Assembly (NCBI GenBank): GCA_003604975.1
Contig: QZIR01000012.1
Coordinates: 1 to 64,000 of the forward strand
Direction of reading: 5' to 3'
From: Desulforudis sp.
Lineage (GTDB): Bacteria > Bacillota > Desulfotomaculia > Desulfotomaculales > Desulforudaceae
DNA: 64,000 nt
Position numbers and translations under genes: made by a program. The notes beneath the pieces are model-generated. The model saw nothing but the letters and a program-made list of their open reading frames with translations. It did no database searches and was not told the origin of the DNA. This document shows positions 18,509 to 26,672 of the stretch, piece after piece; position 1 is the first letter of the stretch; each line of letters starts with the position of its first letter.

Positions 18509-19075
18509 TTAACCGTAGGCGGCTTTCTCGCGGCGATAGGCCAGACCCAGGGCCGCTCCGCGTTCCAGGGCGGCCTTGTTCATCGGAATCAGCTTGTGCC
18601 GGCGAGCGGGCAGTACCTTCTCCAGGGCGGCCACCGCCGCCTCGGTGTTGACCGCACCGCTGTAACCAATAAACACGCCCAGCACCACGTTGGCCGCGAT
18701 GCGGACATTTCCCAATTCCTCGGCAATCTCGTTAGCGGGAACAGCCAGGAAACCCAAGTCACTACGCCTGGAAACCCGGTGCACCAGGGAACTGTTCGTC
18801 AGGATAATCCCCCCTGGCAGTACCGTTTTTTCAAATTTCTCCAGCGAAGGATGGTTCATTACAATCAGGGCGGTCGGTTCGGTGACAAGCGGAGAGCTGA
18901 TCTCCGTGTCCGAAACGGTCACCCCGCAGTTAGCGGTCCCGCCGCGCATCTCCGGACCATAGGAGGGGATCCAGGCGACGTGTTTGCCCTCCATCATCCC
19001 GGCGTAGGCCAGCAACTGGCCGGTGGACATAATCCCCTGCCCCCCGAACCCTGCTATAAGTACCTGTTCAATCAT
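18509..19075 (-). CDS. korC: 2-oxoacid:ferredoxin oxidoreductase, gamma subunit
   Basis: Gamma subunit of a four-subunit ferredoxin-dependent 2-oxoacid oxidoreductase. It begins [20 protein letters not shown] and contains [12 protein letters not shown] near residue 45, the typical KorC/VorC signature. The start is set at ATG 19075, preceded by GGGAGGCAGG. It overlaps the beta subunit gene by 8 bases. Confidence 0.92.
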   Translation of the reverse strand: MIEQVLIAGFGGQGIMSTGQLLAYAGMMEGKHVAWIPSYGPEMRGGTANCGVTVSDTEISSPLVTEPTALIVMNHPSLEKFEKTVLPGGIILTNSSLVHRVSRRSDLGFLAVPANEIAEELGNVRIAANVVLGVFIGYSGAVNTEAAVAALEKVLPARRHKLIPMNKAALERGAALGLAYRREKAAYG

Positions 19076-19826
19076 TGTCCTGCCTCCCCGTACCAGGTGT
19101 ACAGAATTCACCCAGGGGGTAATAAGGAATCATTTTCGTCTCCAGCCACTTGAGCGCCTCCACAGGAGTCATTCCCCAGTTCGTGGGGCAGGTCGAAAGC
19201 ACCTCAACGAGACTGAATCCGAGTCCCTGCAGCTGTATTTCGAAGGCCTTCCGGATCGCCTTTCGCGCCCGCGCTACGTGCACCGGACTGTGCACCGAGA
19301 CCCGGGCCACGTAGACAGCCCCCTCTACGGTACTAAGCATCTCCGCAACACGCAACGGGAATCCGTTGGCCCGGACATCCCGGCCAAAAGGAGTGGTGGT
19401 TGTCTTTTGACCGATCAGCGTGGTGGGAGCCATCTGCCCTCCGGTCATTCCGAAAATGGCGTTGTTCACGAATATTGTGGAGATCAACTCCCCGCGGGCC
19501 GCTGCGTGTACAATCTCCGCGGTGCCGATCGCGGCCAGATCCCCGTCCCCCTGATAGGTAAACACAAACCGGTCCGGATGGACCCGTTTGATTCCGGTCG
19601 CCACAGCGGGCGCGCGGCCGTGCGCGGCCTGGACCATATCGCAGTTAAAGTACTCGTAGACAAAGACGGAACAACCCACGGGGCCAACCCCGACAGTCTG
19701 CTCACGGACCCCCAACTCGTCAACGACCTCGGCCACGAGCCGGTGGATAATCCCGTGCGTACACCCCGGGCAATAGTGAAAGGGCTTATCCGTCAAAGCC
19801 CGGGGACGTTCAAATACGGTCGCCAC
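19068..19826 (-). CDS. korB: 2-oxoacid:ferredoxin oxidoreductase, beta subunit
   Basis: Thiamine-diphosphate-binding beta subunit. The 252-residue protein has [15 protein letters not shown] near residue 16, [12 protein letters not shown] near 69 and the ThDP motif from GDGDLAAIG near 92 to [11 protein letters not shown] near 121. It transfers electrons from oxidative decarboxylation to ferredoxin together with the alpha, gamma and delta subunits encoded beside it. Substrate (2-oxoglutarate versus branched-chain 2-oxoacids) is not certain. Confidence 0.93.
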   Translation of the reverse strand: MATVFERPRALTDKPFHYCPGCTHGIIHRLVAEVVDELGVREQTVGVGPVGCSVFVYEYFNCDMVQAAHGRAPAVATGIKRVHPDRFVFTYQGDGDLAAIGTAEIVHAAARGELISTIFVNNAIFGMTGGQMAPTTLIGQKTTTTPFGRDVRANGFPLRVAEMLSTVEGAVYVARVSVHSPVHVARARKAIRKAFEIQLQGLGFSLVEVLSTCPTNWGMTPVEALKWLETKMIPYYPLGEFCTPGTGRQDND

Positions 19827-20889
19827 CGTCAGTCACCTCCGACGTCTGCTTTAGTCTCTCCATTACCTCGCGGACGGTAGGCACGACCCCGCCCGGACGG
19901 CCGTAGAAATGCACCGGCCGCCGGCCGTTGACCGCCAACCGGACGTCTTCCAGCATCTGGCCCAGGTTTAGTTCAACCACCAGAAATCTCTTGGCCGCAA
20001 ACTTGATGACCTTTTCAAAGGCCTGGTCCGGGAATGGCCAGAGGGTGACCGGTCGAATCACCCCGGCCCGGATCCCCTCGTCACGTGCCCGGTCGGCAAC
20101 CGCCTTGACCACCCGGGCGAGGGTCCCAAAGGCCACCAGAATCACTTCGGCATCGTTAACAAGGTATTCTTCCCACCGCTGTTCGTTCTGCCTGATCTTG
20201 TTGTATTTATTGGCGAGCCGCAGGTTGGCGGCCTCGTTCTCCTCGGGTACGATACACATCGAATTGACAATATTGCGGGTGGTCCGCCCCTGGGTGCCGG
20301 TAACGGCCCACGGTTTGGACGGGATCGAGGATATCCCCTCCCCGTCTAGGTCGACCGGCTCCATCATCTGGCCCAGGATGCCGTCCCCCAGGACCATCAC
20401 CGGGTTCCGGTACTGGTCGGCCAGCTCAAAAGCCGTCTCCATCAGCTCGATAATCTCCTGTACGGACGCCGGAGCCAGAACCATTACCCGGTAGTCTCCG
20501 TGCCCGCCGCCCTTGACGGCCTGGTAATAGTCGGCCTGGGCCGGGGCGATGTTGCCCAGGCCGGGACCGCCCCGCATCACGTTCACCACGACGCACGGCA
20601 GTTCTGATCCTACGAGATAGGACAGCCCTTCCTGCATTAGGCTAATTCCGGGGCTGGATGAGGACGTCAGCACCCGGGCGCCGGCCGCCGCGGCTCCGTA
20701 CGCCATATTGATCGAGGCGGTCTCACTTTCGGCCTGCAGGAAGACCCCCCCGCACTCGGGCAGGCGCTTGGCCAGGTAGTGGGGCACCTCCGACTGCGGG
20801 GTGATCGGGTAGCCGAAGAAGTGCCGACACCCGGCCCGGATGGCTCCTTCGCCAAAGGCCTCGTTTCCTTTCATTAATGTCCTGGGCAT
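19810..20889 (-). CDS. korA: 2-oxoacid:ferredoxin oxidoreductase, alpha subunit
   Basis: Alpha subunit, about 359 residues, beginning [16 protein letters not shown] and containing the [14 protein letters not shown] pyrimidine-binding segment, [15 protein letters not shown] and a C-terminal transketolase-like domain. The chosen ATG at 20889 matches the family; a longer reading from 20997 lies inside the delta subunit gene. Overlap with korD is 16 bases. The order on the coding strand is delta, alpha, beta, gamma. Confidence 0.93.
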   Translation of the reverse strand: MPRTLMKGNEAFGEGAIRAGCRHFFGYPITPQSEVPHYLAKRLPECGGVFLQAESETASINMAYGAAAAGARVLTSSSSPGISLMQEGLSYLVGSELPCVVVNVMRGGPGLGNIAPAQADYYQAVKGGGHGDYRVMVLAPASVQEIIELMETAFELADQYRNPVMVLGDGILGQMMEPVDLDGEGISSIPSKPWAVTGTQGRTTRNIVNSMCIVPEENEAANLRLANKYNKIRQNEQRWEEYLVNDAEVILVAFGTLARVVKAVADRARDEGIRAGVIRPVTLWPFPDQAFEKVIKFAAKRFLVVELNLGQMLEDVRLAVNGRRPVHFYGRPGGVVPTVREVMERLKQTSEVTDGGDRI

Positions 20890-21137
20890 ACGTTCGGCAC
20901 CTCCGTTTCGCCGGTCACGTTTTCCTGCGGGCAGTCCCTTTCCACCCTGATCACCACGTCGGGGCAGATCAGAGCGCATCGGGAGCACCCGATACACTTC
21001 TCCAAGTCCGTCACCGTAGCGGGATGAAAGCCCATAGCATTGATCCGCTTATTCAGGACGATGATTTCTTTGGGACAGAACTCAACACAAAGGGAGCAGC
21101 CCTTGCAGCGTTCTTCATCAAACATTACCAGTGCCAA
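20874..21137 (-). CDS. korD: 2-oxoacid:ferredoxin oxidoreductase, delta (2x[4Fe-4S] ferredoxin) subunit
   Basis: An 87-residue ferredoxin subunit with two CxxCxxCxxxC clusters: CKGCSLCVEFCP near residue 14 and CIGCSRCALICP near 48. It passes electrons from the catalytic subunits to soluble ferredoxin. First gene of the kor run, 23 bases after the upstream ATPase gene. Confidence 0.93.
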   Translation of the reverse strand: MALVMFDEERCKGCSLCVEFCPKEIIVLNKRINAMGFHPATVTDLEKCIGCSRCALICPDVVIRVERDCPQENVTGETEVPNVCPGH

Positions 21138-21160
21138 GCCGTTTTCCTCCTGTCCCCCGT

Positions 21161-21868
21161 CTATTCCTCGCTTCTTTCCCAGGGCGGAAGCATAAACCGT
21201 TGTAGCGGCAAAACGGGAACCCCCGGCAGAAGCTCCTGTACGCCGGTCGCCAAGTCCTGACGCGCCGCGGCAAAAGCGATCCCACAGCCGAGTTCGCTGG
21301 CCGCCTTCAAAACCAGATTGTGACCCTCGGCCACCATCGCCGGTTCGGTTTCCGATCCCAAATTTGCGTTATTCACCAGGTAGTCAATTGACACCCGGGC
21401 CGCTCGCTCGATGTCCCGCACCATTTTGATGACCTTTTCCACCGTGTTTGTGCGCGGGCGAAAGGAGTTGACGACAAAAAAGGCGGCGCTGTCACCGACC
21501 GGAAGATGCGGTCGGAACCGGCCGAGCACGGTGGACCCCACATCGTCACCGCCTACGTCAAACACACCCCAGCGTTCCACATCAGCAAACACCCCGTATA
21601 TGGCTGGTGAGAGCGCGGGAACATCGGCCTGTAAGAGCTCGCCGGCCGGGCAGACCACTTCGAGCCCGGCCAGGGATTCCAGCCGTTGCTTCACGTAACG
21701 GGTACGGTAGTAGGGGTTAATGACGTCAAGGTCAACCAACGCCACCCAGCGCCCGGCGCCAGCTAGGCCCAGGGCAAAGTTGATTGCCAGCTCCGTCTTT
21801 CCACTACCGAGATTTCCGACAAAGATACTAATCCTGCGCACGGGCGGAAAATTAGCCATTAACCTCAA
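21161..21868 (-). CDS. SIMIBI-like P-loop ATPase/GTPase
   Basis: A 235-residue nucleotide-binding protein with Walker A GNLGSGKTE near residue 18, a LVDLDVINPYY segment near 44 that resembles the switch I/A-prime region of CobQ/ParA-type ATPases, and DVGGDD near 100 as a Walker B or switch II equivalent. The family name is not certain; CbiA/CobQ-like annotation is usual. It sits between the GT4 gene and korD on the same strand, and a role in cofactor or cluster delivery to the oxidoreductase is only a guess. ATG 21859 is an alternative start. Confidence 0.75.
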   Translation of the reverse strand: MRLMANFPPVRRISIFVGNLGSGKTELAINFALGLAGAGRWVALVDLDVINPYYRTRYVKQRLESLAGLEVVCPAGELLQADVPALSPAIYGVFADVERWGVFDVGGDDVGSTVLGRFRPHLPVGDSAAFFVVNSFRPRTNTVEKVIKMVRDIERAARVSIDYLVNNANLGSETEPAMVAEGHNLVLKAASELGCGIAFAAARQDLATGVQELLPGVPVLPLQRFMLPPWERSEE

Positions 21869-21876
21869 TTCCTTCG

Positions 21877-22722
21877 CTACTTTTCGGTAAATTCCTCTCT
21901 TTTTCGGCCAAGGCGGTCCAGAAATTGCAGTACACGGTTGCGGGAGATGATTTCGGTGAGCGAGTAACGTTCGGTGAGGAGGTGAAAACCAATCAGGAAG
22001 ACCAGTACCCCGACCTTGGCCGGCAGATCCAGCACCCAGACGGCGGTAAGGCCCAGGGAGGCGCCGAGGATATTCGAACCGCTGTCCCCCATCATGGCCC
22101 TAGCCCTGAGGTCAAAGGGGAAATAGGCCAGCACGGCCCCGGTCATTACCGCAGTTAAAACCAGCAGGGGATTGGCCCAAGCCATCGCCAAGAGCAGTGC
22201 CGCAGCCACCAGGTACCCCTTGGCCGCCCGCCCGGGGCGAAGGTCCAACAGGTTCAGGGCGTTGGCCGCAAGGGCGATGATCAGGGTGTTAACCATGATG
22301 TGGTTCAGCGGAGCGGTCGTCAGGCTTGCCAGGAAGGCCACCATCAGGCCGCCAAGGGCCTTGAGCGCACCGGTGGTCAACTCCCCACGCAGCAGCTGGC
22401 GAAAGTGTCCCTTCAGCCCGGTCGACCGGCGTGAACCAAAGGCGTCGTCGATAAGACCGAGGATGGCCATACTCCCGATTACAAAAAGAAACACCAGCAT
22501 ATGAGTACGGTACGGCTCGAGATCGGCAACCAGGTAGGTGATACTGAGTACGAAGAGGGGCACCAAAAAAAACAGCAGGCCTACCGCCACCGGAATCTGT
22601 ACACCACGGTAGTTGGGCCGGACAAACCCGGAGCGCGTGATCATTTCCATGAGAAAGGGGAGGATTACAAGCGCGGTAATCAAACCCAGCACGAGAAACA
22701 AGATATTGTGCACCGTGGTCAC
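21877..22722 (-). CDS. GT4-family membrane glycosyl-1-phosphate transferase (MraY/WecA-like)
   Basis: Integral membrane protein of 281 residues with about eight to ten hydrophobic segments. It contains the catalytic loop IDDAFGSRR near residue 90, the NALNLLD motif near 154 and the GDSGSN motif near 210 typical of enzymes that move a sugar-1-phosphate from a UDP-sugar to a lipid carrier. The gene overlaps the GT2 gene by 4 bases and lies with steA/steB, so an envelope or sporulation glycan role is inferred. Confidence 0.85.
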   Translation of the reverse strand: MTTVHNILFLVLGLITALVILPFLMEMITRSGFVRPNYRGVQIPVAVGLLFFLVPLFVLSITYLVADLEPYRTHMLVFLFVIGSMAILGLIDDAFGSRRSTGLKGHFRQLLRGELTTGALKALGGLMVAFLASLTTAPLNHIMVNTLIIALAANALNLLDLRPGRAAKGYLVAAALLLAMAWANPLLVLTAVMTGAVLAYFPFDLRARAMMGDSGSNILGASLGLTAVWVLDLPAKVGVLVFLIGFHLLTERYSLTEIISRNRVLQFLDRLGRKREEFTEK

Positions 22723-23423
22723 CTTACCATTCGACTGTGGTTTTTTCCATAGTACTTAACATAGCACTTTAACAGGGTGAAGGCAATATCCCAAAACTGC
22801 CTCCCCCTGTGCAAAAAACCCCTGACGTCTCTCCCGGTTTCTTTATGGGTCATTTCGACGGGGACCTCGATCAACCGGTAGCCAAAACGGGCGGCGTCCA
22901 CCGTCATGCCAACCTCAACCCCGTAGCCCCCGGCGAGCGGGACCAGCTTTTCCAGGGCCTCCCGGCGTAGCGCCCGCTGCCCGGAAATGGGACTCTGCAT
23001 CTCCAGCCCGGTGAAGTAGCGGATGCCGTTACGGGCCAGGCCCTTGACCAGGCCAAAACCGCCCTTGCGCCGGGCCCGGGGAAAGCGGGCGATGGAGACG
23101 TCAGCCTCCCCGGCCAGGATCGGCAACACCAGCTTACGCGCCTGGGCGGCACTCACCCCGAGGTCGGCATCCAGCAGCACCACCACCTCGCCTATTGCCT
23201 GGCGGATGCCGTAATTAAGCGCCGCTCCCTTACCGCTGTTGCGCGGCAATGAAAACACACGAGCGCCGGCGGCGCGGGCCGCCTCCGCCGTCCCGTCCCC
23301 TGAATGGTCGTCTACGACCAGTACCTCGTCGACCTCGGGAATGGAAAGGGCCGCCCTGACGGTGGCCTCAATGGTATCAGCCTCGTTGTAGGCCGGGATC
23401 ACGATACTGACTCTCTGGGTCAT
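22719..23423 (-). CDS. family 2 glycosyltransferase
   Basis: Begins MTQRVSIVIPAYNEADTIE, with the GT-A signatures VVDDHSGDGT near residue 36 and LLDADLGV near 84. The 234-residue enzyme lacks obvious membrane helices and is likely cytosolic or peripheral, working with the membrane GT4 enzyme encoded immediately downstream. ATG 23423 is preceded by GGAGAAG. Sugar specificity cannot be read. Confidence 0.9.
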   Translation of the reverse strand: MTQRVSIVIPAYNEADTIEATVRAALSIPEVDEVLVVDDHSGDGTAEAARAAGARVFSLPRNSGKGAALNYGIRQAIGEVVVLLDADLGVSAAQARKLVLPILAGEADVSIARFPRARRKGGFGLVKGLARNGIRYFTGLEMQSPISGQRALRREALEKLVPLAGGYGVEVGMTVDAARFGYRLIEVPVEMTHKETGRDVRGFLHRGRQFWDIAFTLLKCYVKYYGKNHSRMVR

Positions 23424-23466
23424 ACTATCTTCTCCATTGATACTTTCTCGGGCACGTATGGGCATA

Positions 23467-23522
23467 TGAGAAGTGAGAGGTGCGAAGTTGGATCTCTCAC
23501 CTCTAACTTCACACTTCTCACA
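23467..23522. repeat. heptanucleotide-periodic palindrome, copy 2
   Basis: Eight exact-length 7-base units: TGAGAAG, TGAGAGG, TGCGAAG, TTGGATC, then TCTCACC, TCTAACT, TCACACT, TCTCACA. The purine-rich half can pair with the pyrimidine-rich half. It lies between the GT2 gene and steB, next to a fragment of repeat A. Confidence 0.75.
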
Positions 23523-23530
23523 TCCCTTTT

Positions 23531-23558
23531 GCCAGGCGAAGTTTATCAGCGTTCTCCT
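23531..23558 (+). repeat. fragment of intergenic repeat A
   Basis: GCCAGGCGAAGTTTATCAG followed by CGTTCTCCT matches the distal end of repeat A copy 2 (33633-33660) with few differences. Only the last 28 bases of the element remain. It lies 6 bases beyond the steB stop. Confidence 0.65.
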
Positions 23559-23564
23559 CTTATG

Positions 23565-24434
23565 TTAGTGGTCGAAGGCGGGCAGTAGCCTCTGCGCCGT
23601 CTCCTTTACCCCATAGTGCCCTTCCCGCCCGGCCATCGCCATGATTAACGAGAACTGCCCGGCCGCGGTGTCGATGTTGTCGACCGTAGCTCGGCACTTG
23701 CGCTGGTACTCCTTAATATAGGACCCGACGGAGACGCTCTCCTCCACACCGAACGTGGAGATCCCCCGGGCCGTAAAGTACTCCAACATCGGCAGGTCTA
23801 CCTCGGACACCGGAAGAATCTCCCGGTCGTGGCTGCCGCCCATGAAAATCACGGCGTCCACGGGCGCCCCGTATTCACCGGTAACCGTCAGAAAGTCCTC
23901 GTGAATCATATAGTCCGTGAATTCAGTCGGTCCCGCTAACACCATCTCGGCCGTGGTGGTGGCAAGTTTTTTTACCAGCTGCTTGTCCGGCATGTCCACC
24001 CACTGCGCGTGAGCCAGGACTTCAGCCTTGTGGCCGGTGACAGCAAAGTTGTTGTTCACCGTGGTCAGCGACTGAACCTCAACACCCGCCAACTCCAGCA
24101 GCGGCCGCAGATCCTGCTCATGCGGGTAGGTACTGGTCTCAATAATCGCCACCTTCATACCATCTAGCCGTCCGGCTACCAGGTAGGGCAGAAAATCCCG
24201 GGAGACCTGCCGCTGGAAAACGTTCTCGTTCTCCAGGGCCGCCAGTTGTACCCGGACTTCCTCATTCTCTTGGCGTAGCTGGGTCAGGTGCTGTTCCAGC
24301 CGTTCGGCAATCTGGTCCTGTCTGTCGGTGAAAACGGTCTCGTCCAGCATCGTGCTTCCGATAAGCATACCAATCCCCAGAGCGAGGAAGACGGCGACAA
24401 GCGAAGCGATATGATAGCGAAAGTCAATTATCAT
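23565..24434 (-). CDS. steB: MctB/SteB-family envelope protein
   Basis: Begins MIIDFRYHIASLVAVFLALGIG, a short cytoplasmic start and single membrane helix typical of the MctB/SteB (DUF3186) family. A coiled-coil follows at about 35-72 (QDQIAERLEQ, LRQENEEV), then an extracytoplasmic domain. In Corynebacterium SteA/SteB act in envelope integrity and division. Here it lies 11 bases after steA, supporting SteB rather than a copper channel. 289 residues. Confidence 0.85.
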   Translation of the reverse strand: MIIDFRYHIASLVAVFLALGIGMLIGSTMLDETVFTDRQDQIAERLEQHLTQLRQENEEVRVQLAALENENVFQRQVSRDFLPYLVAGRLDGMKVAIIETSTYPHEQDLRPLLELAGVEVQSLTTVNNNFAVTGHKAEVLAHAQWVDMPDKQLVKKLATTTAEMVLAGPTEFTDYMIHEDFLTVTGEYGAPVDAVIFMGGSHDREILPVSEVDLPMLEYFTARGISTFGVEESVSVGSYIKEYQRKCRATVDNIDTAAGQFSLIMAMAGREGHYGVKETAQRLLPAFDH

Positions 24435-24445
24435 TTAGAATTCCC

Positions 24446-25573
24446 TCAAATCCCCAGAAATACGCGCAGTTGAATGTACATCAGCTTTACAATCTCCCTG
24501 GTCGCCGGGGTTAGGCCCACCACCGCGGCCACCGGCAGCAACGCCGCGAGGACAATCTTGGCGATATGCCTGGACTGAACAGGGGCGTTGTACAGCTGCG
24601 AAACGCCCTTGGCATCCACCAGGAGCGAACCAACCTTCAGGCGGACGAGAAAGGTACTCGCCATCCCCTTTCGGCCCTTCTCCAGAAAATCCAGCATGTT
24701 GGAATGGGTTCCCACGGCTACGATTAAGTCCGCGCCATTCTCGTAAGCCAGTAGCATAGCGATATCCTCTGATGTCCCCGGAGCCGGGAAGGTCTTGGCC
24801 TCCAGCCCCAGTTCCCGGACTCTATCCAGACCTGGCGCACGGCCGTCCTGGTAGGCGTGGACGATGATCTCCCCGGCATCCTTTAGGGCTTCGTCGCTCA
24901 CGCTGTCCATGTCCCCGATGACGATGTCCGGTTTCAGGCCGAATTCCCGGAGGGCGTCGGCGCCGCCGTCCACCCCGACCAGGACCGGCTTGACCTCACG
25001 AATATAAGAATGAATGGTTCGGAGGTCCTCGCGGTAGTTGTTCCCGCGCACCACAATCAGGGCGTGCCGGTTCTTAAAGGGCGTTTTGATCTCCGGATAC
25101 TGGATCTGGCTCCCTGAAACCAAACTGATCTCCTGCCGGGCGTAGGTCAGAGTATTGTCCACGAACCGGGCCAACACCTCGTCCATCCGGGCGCGGGCCA
25201 GTTCGACCTTCTCGTTGATAATCTCGCTGTCCAGGATCGTGCCCTGCGCGACAATCTCTCCATCTTTATAGACGCGGCAACCGACGATATCGATTTCATC
25301 GTTTTCCTGAATCCGCTCTAACACGTCGAGCCCCACGTTATCGATAACCAGGATACCGGCTTCCAGCAAAATACCCGGACCACTGTTGGGGTAGTCTTTG
25401 CTCATCGATTCCAGGCAATTGATGACTACGCGCACTCTTGTCGCCACAAGCGCCTCGGCGGCCAGCTTATCGATACCGTCATGCGCAATGACAGCGATGT
25501 CTTGAGGTTCGAGCCTTTTAACCAGGTTTTTAGTCCGCCGGTCGACCCTGGAGCGCCCCTTGATGATGGTCAT
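24446..25573 (-). CDS. steA: cytokinetic-ring protein SteA homologue
   Basis: A 375-residue protein with the thiamine-pyrophosphokinase-like core (VGVDGGADAL near residue 198, DIVIGDMDSVSD near 214, APGTSEDIA near 264) followed by a C-terminal hydrophobic helix near 335-360. This matches the SteA family known in Actinobacteria and widespread in sporulating Clostridia. It is paired with steB and located next to spo0A and spoIVB. A sigma-A-type promoter lies directly upstream. Confidence 0.85.
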   Translation of the reverse strand: MTIIKGRSRVDRRTKNLVKRLEPQDIAVIAHDGIDKLAAEALVATRVRVVINCLESMSKDYPNSGPGILLEAGILVIDNVGLDVLERIQENDEIDIVGCRVYKDGEIVAQGTILDSEIINEKVELARARMDEVLARFVDNTLTYARQEISLVSGSQIQYPEIKTPFKNRHALIVVRGNNYREDLRTIHSYIREVKPVLVGVDGGADALREFGLKPDIVIGDMDSVSDEALKDAGEIIVHAYQDGRAPGLDRVRELGLEAKTFPAPGTSEDIAMLLAYENGADLIVAVGTHSNMLDFLEKGRKGMASTFLVRLKVGSLLVDAKGVSQLYNAPVQSRHIAKIVLAALLPVAAVVGLTPATREIVKLMYIQLRVFLGI

Positions 25574-25610
25574 GGTACCAAACCTTCCTGATCTTCAATT
25601 CACCCTCACC

Positions 25611-25639
25611 AGTATAGTATGTTTAAAAAGGCTCGGCAA
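25611..25639 (-). promoter_or_regulatory. sigma-A-type promoter upstream of steA
   Basis: On the minus strand, TTGCCG (25639-25634) and TATACT (25616-25611) are separated by exactly 17 bases, about 38 bases before the steA start. It lies downstream of the spo0A terminator, so steA-steB-GT2-GT4 can form their own transcription unit. Confidence 0.55.
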
Positions 25640-25668
25640 TAATGGTTAATTGTGCTTGGCATTTAGCG

Positions 25669-25713
25669 TAACACTAAAGCCTGGCTATTTGCCGTGCCAG
25701 GCTTTTTGTGTTA
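25669..25713. terminator. hairpin terminator after spo0A
   Basis: Ten-base perfect arms AAAGCCTGGC (25676-25685) and GCCAGGCTTT (25696-25705), with an outer TAACAC/GTGTTA pair. It lies between the spo0A stop and the steA promoter and should end the spoIVB/spo0A transcript. It has T residues on both sides and could work in both directions. Confidence 0.75.
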
Positions 25714-25775
25714 GCACATAGTAATTAGAATTATGAGGTTTGTTTTAGACGAGCCAAGCGTTCCGGAAACACCAT

Positions 25776-26546
25776 TTAACTGACTTTGGTTTCGATTCTA
25801 AGCTTATCGGCAATCATGGCGATGAACTCTGAATTGGTGGGCTTGCCTCTCTCCAAGTTGATCGTGTAACCAAAGAACTTATTCATCATTTCAACGTTAC
25901 CACGGTCCCAGGCCAACTCAATGGCGTGGCGGATGGCCCGCTCTACACGACTGGGGGTGGTATGAAACTTTTGGGCAATCATCGGGTAGAGTTCTTTAGT
26001 TACCGCCCCGAGTAGATTAATCTCGTCGATCACCATCAGAATCGCGTCACGCAGGTAATGGTAACCCTTAATATGGGCCGGAACACCCATCTCATGAATA
26101 ATATTCGTAACCAATACATCCAGGTTCTTTTCTTTTACCGCCGATACATACGGGGTGACACTTACCCCGCCGGCCAGTTGCCGTACCCTGGTAGCGAGCA
26201 CTGAGAAGTCGAATGGCTTTAGGATATAGTAATCCGCACCAAGATCTACCGCACGCTGGGTCATATTCTGTTGTCCAAAGGCCGTTAACAGGATTATTTT
26301 GGGCCGATGGTTTATGTATCCGGAGGCCATCTTCTCCAGCACCCCGATCCCGTCCAAATGCGGCATAATTACATCCAGTACGACCACGTCCGGACGGTGC
26401 TGTTCAATATGTTCGATAGCCTCCAGACCGTTATAGGCTACACCAACCAGTTCAAAGTCGTTTTGACTTTGTATGAACTCTTTTAAGGTTTCACAAAACT
26501 CCCGGTTATCATCGGCAATTAAAAGCCTTATCTCTTCCCTTAGCAT
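25776..26546 (-). CDS. spo0A: sporulation master response regulator Spo0A
   Basis: Response regulator that commits the cell to sporulation when phosphorylated. The receiver domain spans about residues 1-125 with IADDNREF, phospho-acceptor Asp in [13 protein letters not shown] near 57 and Lys in YILKPFD near 109. The C-terminal Spo0A DNA-binding domain starts near 145 and contains [19 protein letters not shown] and [19 protein letters not shown] at 26546 gives the family N terminus, although the GGAGGG site is rather far upstream. It lies downstream of spoIVB as in Bacillus and Clostridia. Confidence 0.97.
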   Translation of the reverse strand: MLREEIRLLIADDNREFCETLKEFIQSQNDFELVGVAYNGLEAIEHIEQHRPDVVVLDVIMPHLDGIGVLEKMASGYINHRPKIILLTAFGQQNMTQRAVDLGADYYILKPFDFSVLATRVRQLAGGVSVTPYVSAVKEKNLDVLVTNIIHEMGVPAHIKGYHYLRDAILMVIDEINLLGAVTKELYPMIAQKFHTTPSRVERAIRHAIELAWDRGNVEMMNKFFGYTINLERGKPTNSEFIAMIADKLRIETKVS

Positions 26547-26593
26547 TTTGAATATCCGCCCTCCAATTCTAATTAGACTCCCCATTGTTTTAA

Positions 26594-26619
26594 GCTTCGA
26601 CGGAAGGTAATGATTTCCT
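26594..26619 (-). promoter_or_regulatory. predicted sigma-H promoter of spo0A
   Basis: On the minus strand AGGAAAT (26619-26613) is followed after 11 bases by GTCGAAG (26601-26595), close to the sigma-H consensus (AGGAWWW, 11-12 bases, RnnGAAT). The -10 region also resembles a Spo0A box. In Bacillus spo0A has a sigma-H promoter with 0A boxes, which supports this reading, but the call rests on motif similarity only. Confidence 0.5.
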
Positions 26620-26672
26620 GCTGAGGGCAGAAAGAAATTTGGTGATTACATTAATTTCTAGTGTTTTACACG

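Noticed and set aside
23565-24434. Copper channel MctB
   Set aside because: The family is named after MctB, but pairing with SteA and the coiled-coil layout favour SteB.
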